Below are positions 43,715 through 52,375 of a stretch of DNA of 64,000 nucleotides, piece by piece; within the stretch, counting starts at the first letter, position 1; every line of letters begins with the position of its first letter. Under the pieces are notes generated by a model. The model made no database searches. It was not told the DNA's origin and saw nothing but the letters and a program-made list of their open reading frames with translations. The position numbers and the translations under genes are program-made. The stretch is from Phocaeicola faecalis (GTDB lineage Bacteria; Bacteroidota; Bacteroidia; Bacteroidales; Bacteroidaceae). Location of the stretch: positions 159,841 through 223,840 of the forward strand of contig NZ_JADNRM010000002.1 in NCBI RefSeq assembly GCF_021730445.1. Reading direction: 5' to 3'.

Positions 43715-44887
43715 TTATCGAAATCTGACAACCATGATTACCGGATTATCATCCTCATCCAATCCTTGCGCAACAGTCTTCAACGAACCTTCCAACTGTC
43801 CTTCTTCCAATGCTTCTTTCAGAGCAAACGACTCCAGCTTCTGATAGACACAATCTTTCTCACCATTGCTCCGCATCATGTAACTCCATTCTTCGGATGG
43901 AAAGTCTTTGTTTCTAAAAGTAGGGCGGAATATCTCTCCTGTCTGCCGATCATATACTAATGAATGGCTCTTATCATCCTTTATCACCATACCCTTCATA
44001 TTCAAAGACGAAATCTGGCATTTCAAGAAATAATAACGTGAAGTGACTCCCTCCAGACGCAGATAATATTTTCCGCCTTCCGAATCTCTGACAGAAGGAG
44101 TACGCAACAGTATGGGAAATAATTCATTTGTCTTTTTATTTATCTGATAGACAGTATCAGAAGCCATATCATTCAGGTAAGTTTCTCCACCTTGCCCCAG
44201 CATGACTTCACAATATAGATATGCTTTCCAATTCTCATTACCGTCTATCCTAATAGACAGGCTGGCCTCCCAGTCTTTTACGTATTGTAATGAATCAATC
44301 GTTTTGCCCGATTTATCCAACAGCATGACAGGATGATATGCGGTTATTTCGCCCTCCCTTCCGACATTAGCCTTTTCCTTAAACAATACAAGCTTATCAG
44401 CCGAATAATTAAGCATATCCCTTTGCCGGATATTAGCTTTAGTATCCAATGTACGTTTGTACGTACCGTCCAAAGTATAAACATATACTTTGGACGGTGC
44501 CCCCAGCACATAAACCTCACCGCGTTGCCAGTCCACATCAACATTCTGAATATCATTATATTCTTCAGGACCATCCCCCTTTCTGCAAATAAAGTTTTTT
44601 GCTTTACCACTACGGTCAAACAAAAACAGTTTGCCTTCTTGTTGGCTCATGCCAAGCATTCCTTTATCAGACACAGCAGCTATTGTACCTTGAAACAACA
44701 TATTTTCATTCGTTTCTAATGGAATATACTCAATATCAGCTACATCCTGAAGAAAAATCTCTTTCACAGGATATTCCTTATTAACATCAATCCGAGGAAG
44801 TAATGCCTCTCTATATTGTCCATCACCGCTACATCCTACAATAACAAGAGCAAAACTAAATACGACATATAACCTATTAAATTTCAT
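43715..44887 (-). CDS. 6-bladed beta-propeller lipoprotein
   Basis: This protein of about 390 aa is read from the Met starting MKFNRLYVVFSFALVIVGCSG, which gives a proper lipobox (VGCS). A longer upstream frame lacks a signal peptide at its start. The mature part has EIFLQDVADIEYIPLETNEN and repeated blade units such as GKLFLFDRSGKAKNFICRKG, GEVYVLGAPSKVYVYTLDG and ETYLNDMASDTVYQIN. This fits the 6-bladed propeller lipoproteins common in Bacteroides. Ligand and role are unknown. It is monocistronic, with a structured upstream region of over 800 bases. Confidence 0.82.
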   Translation of the reverse strand: MKFNRLYVVFSFALVIVGCSGDGQYREALLPRIDVNKEYPVKEIFLQDVADIEYIPLETNENMLFQGTIAAVSDKGMLGMSQQEGKLFLFDRSGKAKNFICRKGDGPEEYNDIQNVDVDWQRGEVYVLGAPSKVYVYTLDGTYKRTLDTKANIRQRDMLNYSADKLVLFKEKANVGREGEITAYHPVMLLDKSGKTIDSLQYVKDWEASLSIRIDGNENWKAYLYCEVMLGQGGETYLNDMASDTVYQINKKTNELFPILLRTPSVRDSEGGKYYLRLEGVTSRYYFLKCQISSLNMKGMVIKDDKSHSLVYDRQTGEIFRPTFRNKDFPSEEWSYMMRSNGEKDCVYQKLESFALKEALEEGQLEGSLKTVAQGLDEDDNPVIMVVRFR

Positions 44888-45092
44888 TTCTAATGAATTT
44901 ATAAATAAATATATTATTATTTGTATACGACAAAAATCATTGAAGAATATTTCATTTTCCTGATATAATCCAGGACTGATATAATCTCTTTCACACACAA
45001 CAAGTATGGCACTTTCTGTTCATGAAGATTCTGTGTGAAAGCTATCCTCTCTTTGTGACAGGAAATGTGCAACACTGTAGAATTGTAGTTGC

Positions 45093-45124
45093 GATTGAAT
45101 GATGCTTCACAGCATCATTCAATC
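45093..45124. repeat. perfect 13-bp inverted repeat
   Basis: GATTGAATGATGC and GCATCATTCAATC are separated by 6 bases. No T-run follows on the minus strand and only a weak one on the plus strand, so it is not a clear terminator. Confidence 0.75.
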
Positions 45125-45381
45125 TGACTTGTTTTCGTCCTTTTCCGAACATTACGTTCGGCTCGTCATATCATTAACATATCGATATATCAAATAGCTC
45201 AAGACCATCATCTCAAAACCAAAACAGGTATTCGCAAAGTTTTAAGACATCCATAACATCAGACGAGGGCATTCCATTTATTATTTATAGAAACAACATC
45301 TCCTCCGTCTTGACAAGAATAAAGCCTTAGCACATTTTCTTTTATCGTCCTAAAGAACACTGTTCATACTGAACGACATGA

Positions 45382-45412
45382 CAAAGATAAATATTAAAAT
45401 CAGTTTTACAAA
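45382..45412 (-). promoter_or_regulatory. minus-strand promoter with long leader
   Basis: TTTG (45409-45412), a 19-base spacer and TATCTTTG (45382-45389) match the Bacteroides promoter consensus closely. Start would be near 45375. The next gene on this strand starts at 44887. Confidence 0.65.
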
Positions 45413-45519
45413 AATAAAGCGATAATATTTCATTTCTTGAAAATATAACGAGTCAGTAGAAATTCAATGGGGATAGTTCCATTTAATCGTGAAGGATATT
45501 CATATAAGAAAAGAGGGAT

Positions 45520-45550
45520 AAAAAAAGAAGGGTATCTATCCCAGACACCC
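45520..45550 (-). terminator. intrinsic terminator of the candidate small RNA
   Basis: An 8-bp stem (one G-T pair) with a 5-base loop is followed on the minus strand by TTCTTTTTTT. Confidence 0.82.
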
Positions 45551-45588
45551 AATCTTCATTAACCTTAAATCTAATACCATGAAAAACA
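45520..45588 (-). ncRNA. candidate small RNA of about 70 nt
   Basis: On the minus strand a -7 element TATCTTTG (45594-45601) is followed about 70 bases later by an 8-bp hairpin (GGGTGTCT / AGATACCC, loop GGGAT, 45530-45550) and a run of seven T residues (45520-45526). No reading frame of useful length lies between. Promoter, short body and intrinsic terminator form a self-contained unit. The body contains GGTATTAGATTTAAGGTTAA. Its function is unknown. Confidence 0.6.
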
Positions 45589-45759
45589 CAGTGCAAAGAT
45601 ACAGGTTTTATGTTATCAAACATAACAAGCGAGTACTTTTTTGCTTTGGTTTAACTATTTTTATATTTTACAGCTACTTCCAAGAATAAGTAGCAGCTAT
45701 TATAATACATTCATAACTATATTAGGGTGCAAAGCCTACACCCGAATACAGACAATAGA

Positions 45760-46944
45760 TTATTCGACATACAATACCAATCCTTTCAGGTATTCACCTT
45801 CAGGATGGTAAATATTAACAGGATGGTCACCCGGCTGTGTGAGTTGATGCAAAATACGCACACTACGTCCGCTTTGCGCAGCCGCAGTAAACACAGCATT
45901 ACGGAAATTCATTTTATCCACAACTTGCGAACAAGAGAAAGTAAACAGAATTCCTCCCGGCTTTATTTTCTCAAACGCCTTGGCATTCAGCTTGGTATAT
46001 CCGCGCAAAGCATTGCGAAGGGCATCTTTATGTTTGGCAAAAGCCGGCGGATCTAGGATTATCAAATCATACTGATCCCCCATACGGTCCAAGTACTTGA
46101 AAGCATCTTCGGCATAAGCCTGATGACGCGAGTCACCGGGGAAGTTAAGCTCTACATTCATATTTGTCAGATCGATGGCTTTGGCAGAGCTGTCTACCGA
46201 ATGTACCAGGTTTGCTCCTCCGCGCATGGCATAGAAAGAAAATCCACCGGTATAACAAAACATATTCAGTACATTACGCCCCTTGGAATAACGTTCCAGT
46301 AAATGACGGTTCTCGCGTTGGTCGACAAAGAAACCAGTCTTTTGTCCTTTCAGCCAATCCACATGGAATTTCAAACCATATTCCATAGCAATATTCTCAG
46401 GACTTCCTCCTTTGATAAAGCCATTTTCTGGTTCTAAATCCGCCTTAAACGGCAAAGTGGTTTCCGACTTATAATAAATATTCCGAACCACATCGCCCAT
46501 CACTTCCGACAAGGCTTCGGCTATCTCCATGCGGTAGACGTGCATACCGGCAGAATGTGCCTGCATCACTGCCGTATAATCATACACATCTATAATAAGC
46601 CCCGGCAGATTATCACCTTCTCCATGCACCAAACGGTAAGTGTTATTGGTGGGGTTGCCAGCCAGACCTAAACTCCGGCGCAAATCATACGCCACCTCCA
46701 GACGATGTTTCCAAAAGTCATGGTCTATTTCTTTCTGAGTAAAGGTTAGCACCCGTACGGCAATGCTCCCAATCTGGAAATGTCCGCAAGCAATAAATTC
46801 TTTCTTTGATGTGTACACATCTACAATTTCACCTTCTTCGGGCTCTCCCTCTATGTGATGGATAGCTCCCGAAAACACCCAAGGATGAAAACGTTTCAAC
46901 GATTCTTCTTTACCCGGTTTCAGGTATACTTTTTTATAAGCCAT
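45760..46944 (-). CDS. class I SAM-dependent 23S rRNA methyltransferase, RlmI-like
   Basis: This 394-aa rRNA methyltransferase is of the RlmI/YccW type (m5C on 23S rRNA in characterised members). The N-terminal PUA domain (about 1-75) begins KKVYLKPGKEESLKRFHPWVFSGAI. The Rossmann methyltransferase domain (about 170-394) has KTGFFVDQRENRHLLERY, the SAM motif NMFCYTGGFSFYAMRGGA and DLIILDPPAFAKHK, and ends with the usual catalytic loop TFSCSQVVDKMNF. It overlaps the exonuclease gene by 11 bases and is the last gene of a three-gene operon. Confidence 0.93.
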   Translation of the reverse strand: MAYKKVYLKPGKEESLKRFHPWVFSGAIHHIEGEPEEGEIVDVYTSKKEFIACGHFQIGSIAVRVLTFTQKEIDHDFWKHRLEVAYDLRRSLGLAGNPTNNTYRLVHGEGDNLPGLIIDVYDYTAVMQAHSAGMHVYRMEIAEALSEVMGDVVRNIYYKSETTLPFKADLEPENGFIKGGSPENIAMEYGLKFHVDWLKGQKTGFFVDQRENRHLLERYSKGRNVLNMFCYTGGFSFYAMRGGANLVHSVDSSAKAIDLTNMNVELNFPGDSRHQAYAEDAFKYLDRMGDQYDLIILDPPAFAKHKDALRNALRGYTKLNAKAFEKIKPGGILFTFSCSQVVDKMNFRNAVFTAAAQSGRSVRILHQLTQPGDHPVNIYHPEGEYLKGLVLYVE

Positions 46945-47584
46945 CGGTAGTTACTGTTGATTCTATTGGTTCGTTTTGTATTATTTCGTAATCGCCCGTG
47001 CGTTCCAATTCGGACAGGCAGTTGTAAATTTCCACACACGCCCATGCATCGGTGGCAGCATATAACTTTTGCCCTTCACTCAGTACATCGGCTTCCCAAT
47101 TGGAAAGGCGCTGATTCTTTGAGATCTTCTCTCCGAAAAGGTTGGCATATATCTTTTGCAGGCTTCTGTCTTCAATACCAAACTTGCCTACATATTCTTG
47201 CAATTCTATCCAGTTTCCACGATCGGGACGCATATCCTGACGTTTACGCAATGAGTTGAAATCATCTTTCAGTGACAAGCCTATCTTGAGGGTATCGCTC
47301 ATCAAGAACTCCTGCAACGAATCGGGCATGCCGATACGGTTAAGCCTGAACAGGAAACAAGTGTCCTGTGTGGAAATCTGCAACAATGCCACCTTGTGGG
47401 TAGTTCCTCGTTTGAATGAGGGACGGGTTTCCGTATCCACTCCCACTATGCGCTGATCCTTGAGATAAGCCACTGCTTTTTCGGCGTCACTTTCGGTATA
47501 AACCACAAATATACGTCCGGGAAAAAGCACTTTGGGCATTGCAGCTATTTCTGCTTTACTTATACTTTTCTTTATTAACTTCAT
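46934..47584 (-). CDS. 3'-5' exonuclease domain protein (RNase D-like)
   Basis: This 216-aa DEDD exonuclease resembles the RNase D/WRN exonuclease domain. Acidic metal-binding positions are visible in IVGVDTETRPSFKRG (about 48-62), GLSLKDDFNSLR (about 103-114) and YAATDAWACVEIYNCL (about 175-190). There is no HRDC domain. It overlaps both neighbours and is co-transcribed with the RlmI-like methyltransferase and the DUF5063 protein, which suggests RNA maturation. Confidence 0.88.
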   Translation of the reverse strand: MKLIKKSISKAEIAAMPKVLFPGRIFVVYTESDAEKAVAYLKDQRIVGVDTETRPSFKRGTTHKVALLQISTQDTCFLFRLNRIGMPDSLQEFLMSDTLKIGLSLKDDFNSLRKRQDMRPDRGNWIELQEYVGKFGIEDRSLQKIYANLFGEKISKNQRLSNWEADVLSEGQKLYAATDAWACVEIYNCLSELERTGDYEIIQNEPIESTVTTDGL

Positions 47585-48165
47585 AATAATCGGTTCTCAT
47601 CTTCCATTTCCGAATCGTCTTCATCCATTACATCTTCTTTGTCTTCATCGGCGGAATTATATTTCACATCGTGCAGGGCACGCATCGTATTCACCAAACG
47701 TTGTCCCCAAAATTCTTCAAAATGCTCTTTACAAATCACCAGTGAATCGTTCATCGTCTCGTTCAGTCCCAATTGAAACACACTGATAAAATCTTTCAAG
47801 TCCTGATAAATATCAGCCAAATCTTCGGATATACATTTCTTTATAGGTGTATCACTGTATGCCATATCAGGCAGAAAGACTTCCAAATAGTCGTCTTTAG
47901 AGCCCAACACTTCGGCCACAGCCATGCGTATCAGTTCATAATCTTCTTCTGTTACGAATGTTTCGGGGTCAAACTCCCCTATCCGTTCGCAAGGAGGTAT
48001 CATGGATGCTTTTAAATAGAGCAACGGAAGAATTTTGAGGGCGGTGTCTACAAATGTGCCCCGCTTGGCATCACGTGTTCTTTCTAAAAAGCCGCAATAT
48101 TCGGCAGCTACCGTCACAAACTCCACTGTATTTTTGTCAAATATCACCTGACTATACTTTTCCAT
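47581..48165 (-). CDS. DUF5063-family protein
   Basis: This 194-aa cytoplasmic, acidic protein starts MEKYSQVIFDKNTVEFVTVA. A TTG 21 bases upstream would lie inside the -7 element and is rejected as start. It is mostly helical, with FVTEEDYELIRMAVAEVLGS and SEDLADIYQDLKDFISVFQL, and has a strongly acidic tail (EDKEDVMDEDDSEMEDEN). It resembles DUF5063 proteins of Bacteroidales. Function unknown. It is first in the operon with the exonuclease and methyltransferase. Confidence 0.8.
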   Translation of the reverse strand: MEKYSQVIFDKNTVEFVTVAAEYCGFLERTRDAKRGTFVDTALKILPLLYLKASMIPPCERIGEFDPETFVTEEDYELIRMAVAEVLGSKDDYLEVFLPDMAYSDTPIKKCISEDLADIYQDLKDFISVFQLGLNETMNDSLVICKEHFEEFWGQRLVNTMRALHDVKYNSADEDKEDVMDEDDSEMEDENRLL

Positions 48166-48183
48166 AACATTAAAATTGAATCG

Positions 48184-48242
48184 CAAAGGTAAGAAAAAAG
48201 AGATTAATTAAGCCAATAATTAATGATTTTCATGTACATTTG
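48184..48242. promoter_or_regulatory. divergent promoters for the DUF5063 operon and ftsK
   Basis: The minus strand has TACCTTTG (48184-48191), 18 bases before the DUF5063 ATG. The plus strand has TACATTTG (48235-48242), 26 bases before the ftsK ATG. Both match TAnnTTTG. Confidence 0.65.
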
Positions 48243-48268
48243 CGAAATAATAAATCGCATTAATAAAT

Positions 48269-50737
48269 ATGGCTAAGAAAAAAACAGATAAAGAGACCGA
48301 ACCTAAAAAGATTTCGACGAATCGGTTTACTACATTTTTTAAGAGTGAGACAACACATTTTGTTATAGGACTCATCAGTGTGATATTCGCCGTTTACTTA
48401 TTGCTGGCTTTTACTTCCTTCTTTTTCACGGGAGCGGCAGACCAAAGCATATTGGACAACCAGCAACCGGGTGAGCTGATGCAGACCACTAATCATGTGA
48501 AAAACTACGCCGGCGCACGCGGTGCACAATTGGCGGATTTCCTTATCAACGAATGTTTCGGGCTTGCCGCTTATTTCATCATTCTTTTCCTTGCTGTTGT
48601 AGGAATGAAAATGATGAAAGCCTACCAGTTCCGTGTATGGAAATGGTTTATGTCTTGTTCTATCCTACTTATTTGGTTCTCCATTACACTGGGATTTATT
48701 TTCAACGGAACCTTCAGCGACAGTTTTATCTACCCTGGAGGACTGCACGGACATAATGTAAGTGCATGGTTGGTTTCTCAAATCGGCATACCCGGTCTGG
48801 GACTGCTTTTACTGATAACCGCCCTTCTCTTCTTTGTCTATCTGAGCAGTGAAACTATCAATATGATTCGTAAGGCACTTCATCCCAATTTCAGAAGGAA
48901 GAAGAAAGATATGCCCACAACAACCGACAACGAAAATTATGATGCAAATATCAAGCCTAAAAAAGAAGAAAAGAAAGAATATTCCAATCCACAACCTGCC
49001 GTGGTAGACTTTGAGCTGGAACAACCCATAAAAGTGGAAGTAGGCAGCGAAGAGGAAGAAGCACCCAAAGATCCATTCCCTTTTGAAGAAAAGCAGGTGA
49101 ACGAGCCTCAACTCTCTGCACCTGCAGGTACAAGCGAAGAAGAGGAAGAAGATAATGACGAGCCCGACTTTACCGTATCCGATGATACATCGGAAGAGGA
49201 TGAAGAGTATAAAGGTCCTGCCTTACAGCCTTATAATCCGCGCCTCGATCTGGAAAACTATAAATTCCCCACTCTTGATTTGTTGAATCAATATGAGGAC
49301 AATGGCCCTAATATCGATATGGAAGAACAGAATGCCAACAAAGATCGCATTATCAAAGTATTGCGCAGTTTTGGCATTGAGATAAGCTCTATCAAAGCCA
49401 GTGTAGGACCTACTATTACATTGTATGAAATTACTCCGGCAGAAGGCGTGCGTATCTCTAAAATCCGTAATTTGGAAGATGACATAGCACTGAGTTTGTC
49501 TGCATTGGGTATCCGTATCATTGCCCCTATACCGGGTAAAGGTACTATTGGTATAGAGGTTCCGAATGCCAATCCGCGTATTGTGCCGATGCAATCTATT
49601 CTCAACAGCAAGAAATTTCAGGAAACCACTATGGAACTACCAATAGCATTGGGAAAAACAATCACCAATGAAGTGTTTATGGTAGACTTGGCTAAAGCAC
49701 CGCACATGCTCGTAGCAGGTGCCACGGGACAAGGTAAATCCGTAGGATTGAACGCCATTGTCACTTCCTTATTATATAAGAAACATCCGGCGGAACTGAA
49801 ATTTGTTATCGTAGACCCTAAAAAAGTGGAATTCTCTGTTTATACTCCGATAGAGAGACATTTCCTTGCCAAACTGCCAGATGGAGAAGATGCTATTATC
49901 ACCGATGTTTCGAAAGTGGTGCAAACGCTGAACTCGCTTTGTGTAGAAATGGATACGCGTTACGATTTATTACGCAAAGCCGGATGCCGTAATATTAAAG
50001 AATACAACGCCAAGTTCATCAGCCGCCAGTTGAATCCTGAAAAAGGGCATCGCTTTATGCCTTACATCGTGATTATCATCGATGAGTTCGGTGACCTGAT
50101 TATGACTGCCGGAAAAGAAGTGGAATTGCCTATTTGTCGAATTGCACAGTTAGCACGTGCAGTAGGTATTCATGCTATCATCGCTACCCAGCGTCCGACA
50201 ACAAATATCATCACCGGTACCATTAAAGCCAACTTCCCGGCCCGTGTCGCTTTCCGTGTGGCTGCCATGATGGACTCCCGTACCATCCTTGACCGTTCGG
50301 GTGCACAGCAGTTGATTGGTAAGGGTGACATGCTTTACTTACAAGGCAATGATCCCGTACGTGTACAATGTGCTTTTGTCGATACTCCCGAAGTGGAACG
50401 CATCGCAAATTACATCAGCAAACAACAAGGTTATCCTACCGCTTTCATGCTGCCCGAATATGTGGGTGAAGAAAGTGAAAGTAGCATAGGAGAAGTGGAC
50501 ATGAACCGCCTCGACCCGATGTTTGAAGATGCAGCCCGTCTGGTAGTTATCCATCAACAAGGTTCTACCTCACTGATTCAGCGTAAATTCTCTATCGGTT
50601 ACAACCGTGCAGGACGTATTATGGATCAGTTAGAAAAAGCAGGCATCGTAGGCCCCACTCAGGGAAGTAAGGCACGTGATGTACTTTGTATGGACGAGAC
50701 CGACCTGGAAATGAAATTGAACAATCTGCAGCAATAA
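48269..50737 (+). CDS. ftsK: DNA translocase FtsK/SpoIIIE
   Basis: This 822-aa septal DNA pump clears chromosome dimers and drives segregation at division. The N-terminal membrane domain (about 28-200) has four or five helices. An acidic linker follows (about 215-330, rich in Glu and Asp, e.g. TSEEEEEDNDEPDF). The RecA-like motor (about 350-740) has Walker A GATGQGKSVG (about 484-493), Walker B-type YIVIIIDEFGDLIM and ATQRPTTNIITGTIKANFPA. The gamma winged-helix that reads DNA polarity is at the C-terminus (STSLIQRKFSIGYNRAGRIM). It is the first gene of a run of seven on the + strand. Confidence 0.97.
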   Translation: MAKKKTDKETEPKKISTNRFTTFFKSETTHFVIGLISVIFAVYLLLAFTSFFFTGAADQSILDNQQPGELMQTTNHVKNYAGARGAQLADFLINECFGLAAYFIILFLAVVGMKMMKAYQFRVWKWFMSCSILLIWFSITLGFIFNGTFSDSFIYPGGLHGHNVSAWLVSQIGIPGLGLLLLITALLFFVYLSSETINMIRKALHPNFRRKKKDMPTTTDNENYDANIKPKKEEKKEYSNPQPAVVDFELEQPIKVEVGSEEEEAPKDPFPFEEKQVNEPQLSAPAGTSEEEEEDNDEPDFTVSDDTSEEDEEYKGPALQPYNPRLDLENYKFPTLDLLNQYEDNGPNIDMEEQNANKDRIIKVLRSFGIEISSIKASVGPTITLYEITPAEGVRISKIRNLEDDIALSLSALGIRIIAPIPGKGTIGIEVPNANPRIVPMQSILNSKKFQETTMELPIALGKTITNEVFMVDLAKAPHMLVAGATGQGKSVGLNAIVTSLLYKKHPAELKFVIVDPKKVEFSVYTPIERHFLAKLPDGEDAIITDVSKVVQTLNSLCVEMDTRYDLLRKAGCRNIKEYNAKFISRQLNPEKGHRFMPYIVIIIDEFGDLIMTAGKEVELPICRIAQLARAVGIHAIIATQRPTTNIITGTIKANFPARVAFRVAAMMDSRTILDRSGAQQLIGKGDMLYLQGNDPVRVQCAFVDTPEVERIANYISKQQGYPTAFMLPEYVGEESESSIGEVDMNRLDPMFEDAARLVVIHQQGSTSLIQRKFSIGYNRAGRIMDQLEKAGIVGPTQGSKARDVLCMDETDLEMKLNNLQQ

Positions 50738-50753
50738 ATTGTTTAGTAGAATC

Positions 50754-51371
50754 ATGCTTAAATTAAAAAAGATATATTTATTGATATTGGCACTGTGCCT
50801 CTCGACCAGTATGTTTGCCCAGAAGGACAAACAAGCCCGCAAAGTGCTGGACAAGACAGCCGCGGCTATGAAAGATGCCGGAGGAATACGCGCTGTGTTC
50901 GGCGGTACATCCAACGGTACATTACTGTTAAAAGGAGAGCAATTCTACCTGAACAGCGGAGGTGTACAAAGCTGGTTTGACGGGAAGACGCAATGGAGTT
51001 ATTTGGAAAGCAGTGACGAAGTGAACATAAGTACCCCCACCCCGGAGGAACTGCAAGGTATCAATCCATACTCATTGCTCTCACTCTATAAAAGCGGTTA
51101 TAACTATAAGTATGCAGGCATGAAAACCCGCAATGGCAAGCAAGGTTATGAAGTAACCTTGACTCCTGAGAAGAAACAGGAAATCGCTTCCATTACCTTA
51201 TTTGTTTCAAAAACATACGAACCGTTATACATCAAAATACTGCAAAGTAACAAAACGGTCAACGAGATTATCGTATCTTCTTATCAAACCCATCAGCCAT
51301 TGGATAATGAATCATTCAGGTTTGATAAAAGGAAATATCCGAATGCCGAAGTGATTGATTTAAGAAACTAA
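50754..51371 (+). CDS. LolA-like outer-membrane lipoprotein carrier
   Basis: This periplasmic protein of about 205 aa has a signal peptide (MLKLKKIYLLILALCLSTSMFAQ). An in-frame Met five codons upstream almost abuts the ftsK stop and is less likely. The mature part has the LolA pattern ARKVLDKTAAAMKDAGGIRA, SGGVQSWFDGKTQWSYLES and GYEVTLTPEKKQEIASITLF. The family ferries lipoproteins from the inner to the outer membrane. The ftsK-lolA order is common in other phyla too. Confidence 0.87.
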   Translation: MLKLKKIYLLILALCLSTSMFAQKDKQARKVLDKTAAAMKDAGGIRAVFGGTSNGTLLLKGEQFYLNSGGVQSWFDGKTQWSYLESSDEVNISTPTPEELQGINPYSLLSLYKSGYNYKYAGMKTRNGKQGYEVTLTPEKKQEIASITLFVSKTYEPLYIKILQSNKTVNEIIVSSYQTHQPLDNESFRFDKRKYPNAEVIDLRN

Positions 51372-51398
51372 CAATTTAAAGTAACGAATAAAAAAATT

Positions 51399-52346
51399 AT
51401 GAGTACAGAGAAAGTAAAATGCCTGATTATCGGTTCAGGCCCCGCAGGTTACACCGCTGCTATCTATACAGGGCGTGCCAACATTGCTCCGGTCCTTTAT
51501 GAAGGACTTCAGCCGGGCGGACAGCTCACTACTACTACCGATGTAGAGAATTTCCCCGGTTATCCCGAAGGTATCAGTGGACCGCAGCTAATGGAAGATT
51601 TACGCAAACAGGCAGAACGCTTCGGTGCAGACATCCGCACAGGCATCGCCACTTCTGCCGATCTGAGCAAACGTCCTTACCGCATCACCATCGATAACGA
51701 AAAGGTAATCGAAACAGAAACGGTCATCATCTCCACAGGAGCCACAGCCAAATATTTGGGGCTGGACGATGAAAAGAAATATGCAGGCATGGGAGTCAGT
51801 GCATGTGCTACTTGCGACGGATTCTTCTACCGCAAAAAGACGGTTGCCGTAGTAGGTGGCGGTGATACGGCTTGTGAAGAAGCTATTTATTTAGCCGGCC
51901 TAGCCAAACAGGTTTACCTGATTGTACGTAAGCCGTTCTTGCGCGCTTCTAAAATCATGCAGGCACGCGTGATGAACCATCCGAACATCAAAGTCCTGTT
52001 TGAACACAATGCAACAGGTCTATACGGCGAAAACGGTGTAGAAGGCGTTCACTTGGTTAAACGTGCAGGCGAATGTAACGAAGAGCACTACGACCTTCCC
52101 ATCGACGGTTTCTTCTTAGCTATTGGCCACAAGCCTAACTCTGATATTTTCAAACCATACGTCGATACAGACGAAGTGGGTTACATCATTACCGAAGACG
52201 GTACTCCCCGCACCAAGGTTCCCGGAGTATTTGCTGCAGGAGACGTAGCCGACCCGCACTACCGCCAAGCTATCACTGCGGCAGGAAGTGGCTGCAAGGC
52301 CGCTATCGAGGTAGAAAGATACCTCTCTGCCAACGAACTTTTATAA
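51399..52346 (+). CDS. trxB: thioredoxin-disulfide reductase
   Basis: This 315-aa flavoenzyme reduces thioredoxin with NADPH. The FAD-binding motif GSGPAGYTAAIYTGRA is at about 12-27, the redox-active CATC at 136-139, the NADPH motif VVGGGDTACEEA follows, and the C-terminal FAD contact is VFAAGDVADPHYRQAITAAG. It is cytoplasmic, of normal length, and lies in the ftsK operon. Confidence 0.97.
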   Translation: MSTEKVKCLIIGSGPAGYTAAIYTGRANIAPVLYEGLQPGGQLTTTTDVENFPGYPEGISGPQLMEDLRKQAERFGADIRTGIATSADLSKRPYRITIDNEKVIETETVIISTGATAKYLGLDDEKKYAGMGVSACATCDGFFYRKKTVAVVGGGDTACEEAIYLAGLAKQVYLIVRKPFLRASKIMQARVMNHPNIKVLFEHNATGLYGENGVEGVHLVKRAGECNEEHYDLPIDGFFLAIGHKPNSDIFKPYVDTDEVGYIITEDGTPRTKVPGVFAAGDVADPHYRQAITAAGSGCKAAIEVERYLSANELL

Positions 52347-52375
52347 AAAACAATAACCCCACAACAAACAACACC

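Larger units (their letters stand above)
44888..45519. other. long structured intergenic region upstream of the propeller lipoprotein
   Basis: There is no gene of normal size. On the minus strand a good promoter sits at 45382-45412, about 500 bases upstream of the lipoprotein ATG. Between them are a perfect 13-bp hairpin (45093-45124), a CCGAAC/GTTCGG hairpin next to it (about 45146-45162), and a longer imperfect pairing of about 45008-45018 with 45057-45070. The region could be a long 5' leader or contain an RNA gene. Confidence 0.5.

Noticed and set aside
45213..45272. 19-residue frame on the minus strand (starts MPSSDVMDVLKL) in the long upstream region of the propeller lipoprotein
   Set aside because: No start-site signal or clear homology supports it. 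It could be a leader peptide, but the evidence is too thin.
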